Assembly: GCA_013152105.1 (NCBI GenBank)
Contig: JAADHA010000491.1
Span: forward strand, 1-11,621
Origin: Oligoflexia bacterium
GTDB taxonomy: Bacteria; Myxococcota_A; UBA796; UBA2385
Direction: 5' to 3'
DNA: 11,621 nucleotides
Position 1 is the stretch's first letter, and each line of letters begins with the position of its first letter. The translations under genes were made by a program, and so were the position numbers. Shown here one piece after another: positions 1 to 6,600 of the stretch. Under the pieces are notes generated by a model. That model was not told where the DNA came from and did no database searches. It saw nothing but the letters and a program-made list of their open reading frames with translations.

Positions 1-177
1 CGCGTAGCCGCAGAGCGAGAGGTGGTCGGCCCGCACCGTGTCGAAGACCACGAAGACTACCGTCGGCTGGTCGAGGGCGGGGGTCACGAGCGGCTTCACC
101 GCCAGGCGCTCGGGCGAGCCCTGTCCGCAGGCGATGATCTGCAGGGCAATTGCGAGGGCGAGAAGGATTCGGATCAC
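1..177 (-). CDS. Sulfatase-family lipoprotein, N-terminal fragment
   Basis: Reading the minus strand from GTG at 177 gives 59 residues running off the left edge of the window. Residues 1-17 form a lipoprotein signal peptide: a basic Arg, a hydrophobic core and the lipobox IIAC with Cys17. Residues 40-58 read VVFVVFDTVRADHLSLCGY, the hallmark start of the alkaline-phosphatase/sulfatase superfamily (PF00884), whose early Asp (DTVRADH) binds the active-site metal. An in-frame TAG at 187-189 leaves no earlier start, and a GGAGGG sequence lies about 15 bases upstream, which is rather far for a ribosome site. The upstream gene on the same strand ends 80 bases before, so the two may be co-transcribed. 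Known sulfatases hydrolyse sulfate esters, but relatives with this opening also include phosphoethanolamine transferases and phosphatases. The catalytic Cys/Ser region is outside the window, so substrate cannot be judged. Confidence 0.82.
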   Translation of the reverse strand, partial: MIRILLALAIALQIIACGQGSPERLAVKPLVTPALDQPTVVFVVFDTVRADHLSLCGYA

Positions 178-257
178 GCCGCGACTCTACTCCCTCCTGT
201 CCAGCTTCACGTACCTGGCGGCCTCCAGCATGGGGGGTCGACACCAAGCTGCGCGGC

Positions 258-1007
258 TCAGTCCAGCGCCACCGTGACCAGGTAGTCGCTGGCGCAGTCC
301 GCGCCGCCCTCGCTGCTGACGGTGAGCTCCCAGGTGCCGCTGTCATCCTGCCAGGCCGTGTCGTCGACGGTCGTCGACAAGGTGCCGCTTCCCACATCGT
401 CCATGTACACGATGCCCAGGTCGAGATGCTCTAGCGTGACCCGATAGGACGCCGTGCTGGGGATGTTGCTGACCGACACATTCAAGGTGAACAGGCTCCA
501 GCCCGAGTCGTCCAGGTTGAAGCGGAAGCGGTCCAGGTCGTCATCGTTGTGCAGAGAGGCCAACGCTTGGAGTTCGGGATCTGTGGAGAGATCACCCAGG
601 GTGTAGGCCCCTGGATCGTTGGGTTCGGTGGCGTCATCGTTGACGGCGTCTTCGTCCGTCTCGCCATCGCAGTCGCTGTCCACGCCATCGCAGCCATCCA
701 CCACGCCCGGGTTGATGTTGGGGTCGGCGTCGTTGCAGTCCCCATCGTCTACGGACCAGCCATCATCGTCGGCGTCGACAGGCTGCGAGCCGGTCGTGCC
801 CGAGCCCGTACCGCCAGCGTCTGAGCCACCCGCCGTCGAGCCTGTGTCGTCACCAGCGCCGCTTGTTGTCGCGGTGTCCGCTGTGACCACCGTCGCGGCG
901 GACAGGCAGGCGCTCAGAGACAGGCTGAGAGACAGGCTCAGAAGCAGCGTCATCCGGGTAGTGCTCGCGCTGCGAACACAGGCGGGGTGAACGAGTCGGT
1001 CGGGCAT
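258..1007 (-). CDS. Secreted lipoprotein with MopE-type metal-binding motif and PPC-like domain
   Basis: This 249-residue protein has a type II signal peptide: a basic N-region, a run of Leu-Ser pairs (residues 21-32) and lipobox LSAC with Cys34. A Thr/Ser/Gly/Asp-rich linker (about 40-77) follows. Next is the aspartate/cysteine-rich motif (about 78-119: DADDDG, GDCND, INPG, DGCDG, DSDCDGETDE) typical of the 'putative metal-binding motif' family named after MopE and abundant in Myxococcota. Residues 127-249 begin EPND and contain DLDRFRF and GTWELTV, resembling a pre-peptidase C-terminal (PPC) beta domain. The start at 1007 is preferred because AGGGGA lies about five bases upstream and it gives a positively charged N-region; an internal ATG at 953 has neither. 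The likely location is lipid-anchored at the outer membrane or cell surface. Metal binding is inferred from family resemblance only, and the biological role is unknown. Confidence 0.85.
   Translation of the reverse strand: MPDRLVHPACVRSASTTRMTLLLSLSLSLSLSACLSAATVVTADTATTSGAGDDTGSTAGGSDAGGTGSGTTGSQPVDADDDGWSVDDGDCNDADPNINPGVVDGCDGVDSDCDGETDEDAVNDDATEPNDPGAYTLGDLSTDPELQALASLHNDDDLDRFRFNLDDSGWSLFTLNVSVSNIPSTASYRVTLEHLDLGIVYMDDVGSGTLSTTVDDTAWQDDSGTWELTVSSEGGADCASDYLVTVALD
916..939. repeat. 12-bp tandem duplication in signal-peptide coding region
   Basis: Two adjacent 12-base units (916-927 and 928-939) differ at one base only, and a degenerate third unit follows. On the minus strand they encode repeated Leu-Ser in the hydrophobic core of the lipoprotein signal peptide. 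Because the unit is a multiple of three, gain or loss of a copy would lengthen or shorten the signal core without breaking the frame. Confidence 0.7.
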
Positions 1008-1089
1008 GAGATCCCCTGGTGAGGCATCCAGCGTGCCGGCGCGAGCGAGAACCCACGAGCACGCCGCGCAGACGCAGTAATGTACCGCC

Positions 1090-2018
1090 GTGGAATGGAC
1101 ATCTCAGGAGCGGTGGAAGGGTCGTCGCGTGCTCGTCACGGGCGCGTCGGGCTTCCTGGGCCACGCGGTGTGCAAGGTGCTGCGTGCCGCGGGCGCAGAC
1201 GTTCACGGCACAGGCCGCAGCCGTCCCGTCCCAGCGGGCGTGGTCGCCCACCGGGCGGACCTGCCCGAAGATGCCCGGCAGGTCATCGCAAGCAGCCGTC
1301 CCTCGGTCGTGATCAACCTGGCCAGCCCGGTCGACCTGCGCCGCGAGCCATGGCTCTACACCACCCTGCGCCCCGGGATCCTGGATGCCACCGTAGCGCT
1401 GGCCCAGGCATGCTCCCAGGCAGGCGCGCGCCTGGTCCAGGTCGGAAGCTGTGAAGAGCTGGCGGGCGGCACCGTGCCGTTCTCGGCCGACGCCCCGCCT
1501 CGCCCTACTCGGCCCTCAAGGCGGCCGCGTCGCTTTGGGTGATGCAGCTCCACCGCAGCGCTGGACTCGACGCCGTGGTGGTTCGTCCCTTTCGCAGCAT
1601 CGGCCCCGGCGAGATCCACGGCCTGGTGGCGGCGTCCTGCCGGGCTGCCCTCCGCAAGCAGGCGCTGCGCCTCACCGACGGGGCCCAGGTACGCGAGTGG
1701 AACGATGTGCGCGCCATCGCCACGGGGCTGGTCGGGATCGCGGCCCACCCCGAAGCCACCGGACGCTGCCTCAACCTGGGCGGCGGACCGCGACTGTCGG
1801 TGCAAAACCTGGTGCGCCAGATCTACCGTCTGGCTGGTGCGGACCCGGCGCTGCTCGAATTCGGCGCCCTGCCCCGCCGTGCCGGCGAGATCGATGACTT
1901 CTGGGGCGATCACAGCGCCACCGCTGCGCTGCTGGGAACCCTGCCCGTGACGGACCTGGACGACACCCTCAAGCGCACCTTGGCGTGGTACGCCCAGCAT
2001 CCAGAGGGAAGCCCATGA
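1090..2018 (+). CDS. NAD-dependent sugar epimerase/dehydratase (extended SDR), frameshifted
   Basis: Two adjacent reading frames together make one extended SDR protein of about 309 residues, the usual family length. The first frame (GTG at 1090) carries RVLVTGASGFLG with the nucleotide-binding GxxGxxG at residues 18-24, INLASPVDLR at about 75-84 and VGSCEELAGG with the likely catalytic Ser120. The second frame carries PYSALK from 1503, the catalytic YxxxK pair, then VVVRPFRSIGPGE, LNLGGGPRLSV and a C-terminal DDTLKRTLAWY. The frame changes by -1 between about 1489 and 1509, equivalent to one missing base. The family acts on nucleotide-activated sugars (4-epimerisation, 4,6-dehydration or 4-reduction); which reaction applies cannot be read from the sequence. 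The start at 1090 keeps the WKGRRVLVTG lead-in seen in relatives, but no clear ribosome site precedes it. The stop overlaps the next ATG by four bases. Confidence 0.82.
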
Positions 2019-2404
2019 CGCCGCTGTGGATCCGCACCGAGCCGATCACTCGGCACGACGGCCCCAGTGGAGCCCTGCACAAGGTCTGGCCCCGTTCCGT
2101 GAGCGGCGAGGTCTACGTCGTCGAGCTGCGGCCCGGCCACCCACGGGGCCACCACCTGCATCGCCACGGCGGCGAGTGGTTCGTGGCGCTGAGCGGGCGC
2201 GTGGTCCTGGTCGTACAAGACCCCGACAGCGGGGCGCGGGCCGAGCTTGATCTGAGCGGGATCCGGGCTCGGGTCGAGGCAGGTCAGGCCCACGCGATCT
2301 ACGCGATGGGCACGCCGGCCCTGGTGCTGGCCATCGCCGACCTCGCACACCCCGCCGAGGGCACGGTGCCCTGGCCCGTCTCGCCGCCGCGAGGGGCAGC
2401 GTGA
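2015..2404 (+). CDS. Cupin-fold sugar isomerase/epimerase-like protein
   Basis: This 129-residue single-domain protein has a cupin signature: G45-H-H47-L-H49 with E54, then W55-F-V-A-L-S-G61, and a later His93 in AHAIYAMG. His47, His49, Glu54 and His93 could form a metal site. The pattern GxHxHxxxxEWFxxLSG resembles cupins linked to nucleotide-sugar enzymes: WxcM/FdtA-like isomerases, RfbC-like epimerases and the C-terminal domain of CapF. ATG at 2015 was chosen because it forms an ATGA overlap with the stop of the SDR gene; an earlier in-frame start at 1985 would overlap that gene by more than 30 bases. Its own stop overlaps the next GTG (GTGA at 2401-2404). The CapF comparison matters because CapF fuses an SDR to a cupin, and here the two are neighbouring genes. 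A joint step in making an activated sugar is an inference. Confidence 0.75.
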   Translation: MTPLWIRTEPITRHDGPSGALHKVWPRSVSGEVYVVELRPGHPRGHHLHRHGGEWFVALSGRVVLVVQDPDSGARAELDLSGIRARVEAGQAHAIYAMGTPALVLAIADLAHPAEGTVPWPVSPPRGAA

Positions 2405-4294
2405 TCGCCCTCGCTCGCACGCTCATCCTCGCGCTCCTCCCAGCGATGCTCACCGCCACGGCCCTGGCCGCCCAGGCACCCTGGTGGTTGACCCTCGGCC
2501 TGGGCATCCCGACCCTGATGCTCAACCCCGGGCTGGGCTGGGCCCGCTGGCTCGCGGCGCGACAGGCTGCTCGGCCGGCGTCAACAGACGCGCCTTGCAG
2601 GGCCCCGACGGCGCTGCAGATCGGCCTGGATGCCGCGTGGATCTCCATGGCCTGGACCTGGCTTGCCGTCGCCCTGGTCCGCGAGACGGGCCTGCGCGGA
2701 GACGCGGAAGCCTATGGGCTGTTGGCGCTGGCGGCCGCATTCGGGCTTCTGGGGCAGTGGCTGGACCGCGACCACCATCCTGCCTCCCCGCCCATCCCCG
2801 GCGAGCGCCTGGGATCCGCCGCCGTCGTCGTCGCCGTGCTGCTGTCCGCGCTCTGGCGATATGGCGACCTGGTCCGCCCGCTGGACGGCTACTGGTGGAT
2901 GGCGGGAGCCGATGATGAAGGCCACCAGGTCCTGCCTATCGTCGCGGGCCAGGGCTTCGCGGCCGTGACGCCGCTGGGGTGGCCCGAGTCCGGCGCCTTG
3001 AGGCTGGACCTGCCCCCAGGCGATGCCCCAGTCCAAGCCACGCTCGTCGCCAGCGAGGCCGCAAAAGGGCGCTTGATCCTGGCCGTCCGAGGTCCCATCG
3101 GCAGCCAGGTCCAGGTGGGTGATCGCGAAGCGACCGTGGCTCGAAGCATCCAGGAGGAAGGAGAGGACAAGCCCGTCCGGCGCTACCTGGACAAAGGCAC
3201 CGCGGGGCTCGCGCTAGATGTCGACCTGAAGGCTGGCCAGGCCGTGGCCGTGCAGGTCAGGGGCGACAGCCTCTACGTGCTCCCCGGCACCGAAGCGGTG
3301 TGGGCCGCCCACGCCTCGGGCGACCTGCGCTACACGCACTACTGGCAGATCCTCAACCAGGTGGAGAACCTGGACTGGGCCGCCGAGGTGCTGGACTGGC
3401 GCTGGTTCACCCTTCACCAACCACCAGCCTGGAGCCCCCTGCTGGCGACCAGTCTGCTGCTTGGCGACGGCGATCTTCCGGGCAACAATCTGCTTTTCTT
3501 GTGGGTGATCGGGCTGGTGGGGCTCAGCGCGGTCCGGCTCTCGGCGCTGCTGGCCCCAAGGGCACCCGCCGCGGCCTGGCTGATACCGGCTGGGGGTCGG
3601 CGTTCACGCCCTGCTGATGTTCGAGCCAGGCAGCACGAACTTCCCCGACAGCCTGTATGCCGCCGCCGTGGTCGCCGTGGCCGGTGCCCTGGTGTCCAGA
3701 CGCGCTGGCTGGTTTGTCGCCCTGGGGCTGGCAGCCGGACTGCTGCGCTGGCCGGGCATCGTCGTCGCCACCATCCTCGCCTTGTGCTGGTGGGCGGTCA
3801 GCAGGGAAGCTCCGTGGCGGAAGCTCGGCCTGCTGTGGGCCGCCGTGGCGGGACTGGCTGCGGTGGCTTTGGTGATCGCGCTGATGGGCGGGCTGGATGA
3901 CATGCTGTTCATCCTCTACTTCGAGACCTTCCCCGAGCACTGGCATGGTCACTACCAGCTCTCTGGACTCGCCTCCCGAGTTCCTGAATTCTACTGGATC
4001 TGGCTTCGCTATACCGGCGGCGGCCTGCTGCTGGCGGCGCTCTGTATTGTCGGCCCGAGCAACTCGGCTCGGCGAGGCCTTCGCTTCCTGCTGGCCAGCG
4101 CGCTGATCTACAGCCTGCTCCTCTGCACCATCGACCACCACCCCACCCACTACTTCCTGCCACTGATTGCACTGACCGGTCCCGCTGTCGTCGCGGCGTC
4201 GACCGCTGCCTCATCGAAGTGGATGAAGTGGGTCATCACACTGTTCACCCTGGCGGGCCTGTGGACAACTCTGTGGATCGGCCAAGTCTTTTAA
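2401..4294 (+). CDS. GT-C (GT39/ArnT-like) membrane glycosyltransferase with beta-rich insertion, frameshifted
   Basis: After correcting one frame break this is a protein of about 630 residues. It opens with about five hydrophobic segments (residues 1-24, 27-46, 71-93, 104-121, 138-152). These are followed by an acidic loop, AGADDEGH, at 168-175, the expected position of the catalytic acidic residue in GT-C enzymes. A soluble, beta-strand-rich stretch follows (about 195-300), then TLHQPPAWSPL at 337-347, matching the second conserved loop of the GT39/ArnT group. Many more membrane helices follow to the C-terminus (from 3604 on). The frame shifts by +1 at the run of five G at 3592-3596; removing one G joins AWLIPAG to VGVHALLMFEPGS. 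Such enzymes use polyprenyl-phosphate sugars and transfer them on the periplasmic side of the inner membrane. The start overlaps the cupin stop (GTGA), and the next gene begins three bases after this stop. Donor and acceptor are unknown. Confidence 0.78.
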
Positions 4295-4297
4295 ATC

Positions 4298-5881
4298 ATG
4301 CCCATGAAACCTACATCATCGACAGCAAAAGCCAAACGAGCAGGCTCTCCATCCAAGAAGAAATCCACAGGCATCAACAGGTTTTCCACAAGCATGATCG
4401 CAATCTTGTGGGCGGCCGCTTGGACTATCAGTAACTTGGGCTGGTTGGCCTCGGACCACCTGATCAGAGACGGTGACGAAGAGGGTCATATCGGTGCTGC
4501 CGAGTTGTTTCGCGCCGACTTGCTGGACGGACACCCCCTGCACTGGCTGGGCCGCGCCTGGGCCGGAGATATGGGCGATTATCCTTCGTTTTTTCCAGCC
4601 CTGACCGGTGCATGGTGGTGGACCACCGGCGTCGGCGAGCCCGGGGTACCCCAGGTTCGTGCTCTGGGACTGCTGTGGGTGCTCCTGGCTGCGTCGGCCG
4701 CCGCCGCCCTCGCATCTCGCGCCCAGGCACGCGGCGCCGGGCTTCTGGCCTTCATCGCCCTCACCCTGCTCCCGCTGCCGGTGGGCCTGGGCCGCCACTT
4801 CATGCCCGAGGGCATGCTGGTGGCAGCGACGACCGTGGCCGTGCTGGCCGCTGTCCGGGTCGCCGAGCGCCCCAGCCTGGGCCGAGGGGCCGCCCTGGGC
4901 CTGGCCATCGGAGCCGGCTTCCTGGTCAAGCAGACCTTCCTCCTGGTGGGTCTGCCCGGTGTCGCCGCCGGACTGTTCATCAGGCCCCGGCAGTCTTTCT
5001 CCAAGAGCGCGGGTCTTGGGGCGGCTTGCGCCACCATCCTGGTGGCCAGTCTCGTCGCCGGCCCCTGGTGCATCAGCCAGCTCCCCCGACAGCTTCGCTA
5101 CAGCACCGGCAGCGCCCTCCACGTCGGGGAGCACGCCCAGCTCCTTGGCCACGCTTTCTACTACCCCGTGGTCGCCGCGCTGCTGGTGGTCGGCCCGGTC
5201 TTGACCCTGCTGGGGCTTGGCGCCGCGATCATCGGCGCGCGCTCGCGGTGGTCGCCAGCTCGCCGACGGGTCTTCACCGTGGCGCTGGTCTGGATCGGCG
5301 TGTCCGTGCTGCTCCTCACCCTGGTGCCCAAGAAGTACCCGCGGCTGCTGGCTCCGGTCGCCCCCGCTGTCGCGGTGATCATCGGCGTCGGGCTGGCCGG
5401 CCGACGGCGCGCACTGGTCGCTGGAGCCACGCTGGTCGCTGGCGGCGCCGGATGGCTCTTCCTCCGCTCCACCGAGCCTCCCCTCACCCTGCCAGCGACC
5501 ATTCAACGGGTCGTTCCAGGCTGCCCCCAGCACTGGCTGCGTCCGGCGGTGGACGACGACCTGGGCATGGCCGCGGTCGCAGCCCTCATTCGCGCCGCGG
5601 GCCCTGGACCGGTGCGGATCATCGACGGACCCGAGATCCCCTGTCAGATCCAGACAACGGCTCCATGGGCACAACACCTGGGTCCCTACCTGCGCCGCAC
5701 CGGACAGGACCGCGTGCTCTACATCGAGCCGGCACAGGCGGACACCAGCGACCAGCCCGCGGGGCCTGCGGTCCTGACGATCCACTGGGAGCCGCAGGGA
5801 CTGCCGGAAGGAAGCGGGGGCCAGGTCGTGTCCGTGCCCCTGCTGGGGGGCCGCTTTCGCGTCCTGCCTGGGGATTCCTGA
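4298..5881 (+). CDS. GT-C (GT39/ArnT-like) membrane glycosyltransferase
   Basis: This 527-residue protein has a basic, Lys/Ser-rich cytoplasmic start (1-30) and a first membrane segment at about 32-51. The acidic loop DGDEEGH follows at 58-64, and GDYPSFFPALTGAWWW at 93-108 is a candidate second loop. Repeated hydrophobic helices run to about residue 390. KKYPRLLAP at 345-353 resembles the KxPRY motif preceding a late helix in ArnT-type transferases. The last 130 residues or so are soluble and probably extracytoplasmic. It differs from its upstream neighbour in length and in lacking the beta-rich insertion, so the two are not a recent duplication. Start codons at 4298 and 4304 are both possible; 4298 lies three bases after the previous stop. 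The first 130 bases or so are noticeably poorer in GC than the rest. Likely role: sugar transfer from a polyprenyl carrier to a surface glycan or lipid. Confidence 0.78.
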   Translation: MPMKPTSSTAKAKRAGSPSKKKSTGINRFSTSMIAILWAAAWTISNLGWLASDHLIRDGDEEGHIGAAELFRADLLDGHPLHWLGRAWAGDMGDYPSFFPALTGAWWWTTGVGEPGVPQVRALGLLWVLLAASAAAALASRAQARGAGLLAFIALTLLPLPVGLGRHFMPEGMLVAATTVAVLAAVRVAERPSLGRGAALGLAIGAGFLVKQTFLLVGLPGVAAGLFIRPRQSFSKSAGLGAACATILVASLVAGPWCISQLPRQLRYSTGSALHVGEHAQLLGHAFYYPVVAALLVVGPVLTLLGLGAAIIGARSRWSPARRRVFTVALVWIGVSVLLLTLVPKKYPRLLAPVAPAVAVIIGVGLAGRRRALVAGATLVAGGAGWLFLRSTEPPLTLPATIQRVVPGCPQHWLRPAVDDDLGMAAVAALIRAAGPGPVRIIDGPEIPCQIQTTAPWAQHLGPYLRRTGQDRVLYIEPAQADTSDQPAGPAVLTIHWEPQGLPEGSGGQVVSVPLLGGRFRVLPGDS

Positions 5882-5894
5882 TCGCGCGGCGCCG

Positions 5895-5903
5895 TGCTAA
5901 ACT
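5895..5903 (+). promoter_or_regulatory. Possible extended -10 promoter element
   Basis: TGCTAAACT fits an extended -10 pattern (TGn followed by TAnnnT) 36 bases before the GTG start of the small DUF5989-like gene, in the gap after the second glycosyltransferase. No convincing -35 box is visible at normal spacing (TTCCTG at 5875-5880). It could let the small gene be expressed separately from the upstream block. This is a weak single-motif call. Confidence 0.3.
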
Positions 5904-5938
5904 GTCCCAAGGAACCGTCTCACCCCTGGAGTCTCGCA

Positions 5939-6118
5939 GTGTCCGAGCCGACCATCACGAACCAGCGCCAGAGCCTGCCACGCGAATTCCTGGACTTCAT
6001 CGTGCACAACAAGGCGTGGTGGATGACCCCCATCATCATGGTGCTGGCGCTGATGATCGCGTTCATCATCTTCGCTGAAAGCTCGCCAATCCTGCCGTTC
6101 ATCTACACCGTGATCTGA
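5939..6118 (+). CDS. DUF5989-like small membrane protein
   Basis: This 59-residue protein has a polar N-terminus, LPREFLDFIVHNKAWWMTP at residues 13-31, a single membrane helix at about 31-46, and the ending SSPILPFIYTVI. A short lead-in, a K-x-W-W motif, one helix, then a small/polar patch before PFIYT is how I recognise the DUF5989 family. Its members are about 50 residues and often sit beside carbamoyltransferase and SxtJ-like genes. GTG at 5939 was chosen over an in-frame GTG at 5894 because GGAG lies seven bases upstream (5928-5931), and because the longer version adds residues unlike the family. The function is unknown; a small partner or stabiliser of membrane glycan enzymes is a guess from context. 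The gene is convergent with the SxtJ-like gene, with 14 bases between their ends. Confidence 0.75.
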   Translation: MSEPTITNQRQSLPREFLDFIVHNKAWWMTPIIMVLALMIAFIIFAESSPILPFIYTVI

Positions 6119-6132
6119 ACCAGGCGACAGCC

Positions 6133-6396
6133 CTACCAAGGCCGCTGCGCGCGGCCCACATCGCTGGTGCCCGCGCCGCTGGAAATCGGGGGGACGGCAC
6201 ACTGGTAGGTCTCTGCCCCAGGCGGCGGGGGCCCTCGGTCAAGCCGCCGGCGCTTGTCCAGCTTGATGAAGATCGAGATGGGTCCCATCGCAAACACATA
6301 GACCACGGCCATCAGGATCCAGGACTGTGCCTTCACCAGCAGATGAGCCAGCCCCTTCCAGCGCCGCCACAGTGTCTTCATCAGGCTCAGGACCAT
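6133..6396 (-). CDS. SxtJ-like small membrane protein
   Basis: This 87-residue protein has a basic start (MKTLWRRWKGLAHLL, residues 6-20) and one clear membrane helix at about 25-44 (ILMAVVYVFAMGPISIFI). Basic residues KLDKRRRLDRG and a proline-rich tail (PPPPGAETYQ) follow. The helix ending in GP followed by a short hydrophobic stretch and a K/R-L-x-x motif resembles the C-terminal part of SxtJ-type membrane proteins found beside carbamoyltransferases. ATG at 6396 is preceded by GGAGGA at a spacing of about four bases, a strong ribosome site. It converges on the DUF5989-like gene and lies next to the glycosyltransferase block. The last 25 residues or so look unconserved. It could alternatively be an unrelated single-pass protein; the family call is moderate and the function is unknown. 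Confidence 0.6.
   Translation of the reverse strand: MVLSLMKTLWRRWKGLAHLLVKAQSWILMAVVYVFAMGPISIFIKLDKRRRLDRGPPPPGAETYQCAVPPISSGAGTSDVGRAQRPW
6140..6156. other. Hairpin-forming inverted repeat near convergent gene ends
   Basis: GGCCGC (6140-6145) and GCGGCC (6151-6156) form a perfect six-pair stem with a five-base loop, just inside the 3' end of the SxtJ-like gene and 21 bases after the DUF5989 stop. No T-run follows on either strand, so it is not a classical intrinsic terminator, though it may help end or pause transcription of the convergent genes. Confidence 0.3.
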
Positions 6397-6600
6397 GGGC
6401 TCCTCCGCATGACCGCGCAGTGCGCGGCCGGTCGCCCTCGCATCCTACCTGTCTATCACCCCGTGGTCGCGTGCTCGCGCTTGCTTTGCCGCGCCTCAGC
6501 CGGTGGGCTAACCCCAAGCGGCTTGGCACTTGCCGCGCGCTGACCGCGCCCGGTCCTGGCGCGCCTGGCCTCCCCCGCCGACCCCGAGCACCGCGACTCC
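6397..6600. other. Divergent intergenic region with two short palindromes
   Basis: This 204-base gap separates the SxtJ-like gene (minus) from the outer-membrane protein gene (plus), so it must hold the start signals for both. No convincing -35/-10 pair was found. Two near-perfect palindromes are present: 6413-6427 (CCGCGCA, one base, TGCGCGG) and 6514-6526 (CCAAGC, one base, GCTTGG). Either could be a repressor site or chance in GC-rich DNA. Confidence 0.35.

Noticed and set aside
1078..1083. TAATGT as a -10 promoter box for the SDR gene
   Set aside because: No -35 box at proper spacing, and the start codon lies only seven bases after it, which would need a near-leaderless transcript.
4316..5785. 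Long open frame of 489 codons on the minus strand, antisense to the second glycosyltransferase
   Set aside because: Its translation is Gln/Gly/Arg/Asp-rich without domain motifs, and it lies exactly opposite a well-supported membrane protein. Such mirror frames are common in GC-rich genes.
5894..5938. Longer N-terminus for the DUF5989-like protein from GTG at 5894
   Set aside because: The added residues (MLNCPKEPSHPW...) do not fit the family, and the GTG at 5939 has a well-spaced GGAG.
4612..6078. Open frame of 488 codons on the plus strand in another frame through the second glycosyltransferase
   Set aside because: It is Arg/Pro/Gly-rich, typical of an out-of-frame reading of GC-rich DNA, and overlaps a clear membrane protein along its length.
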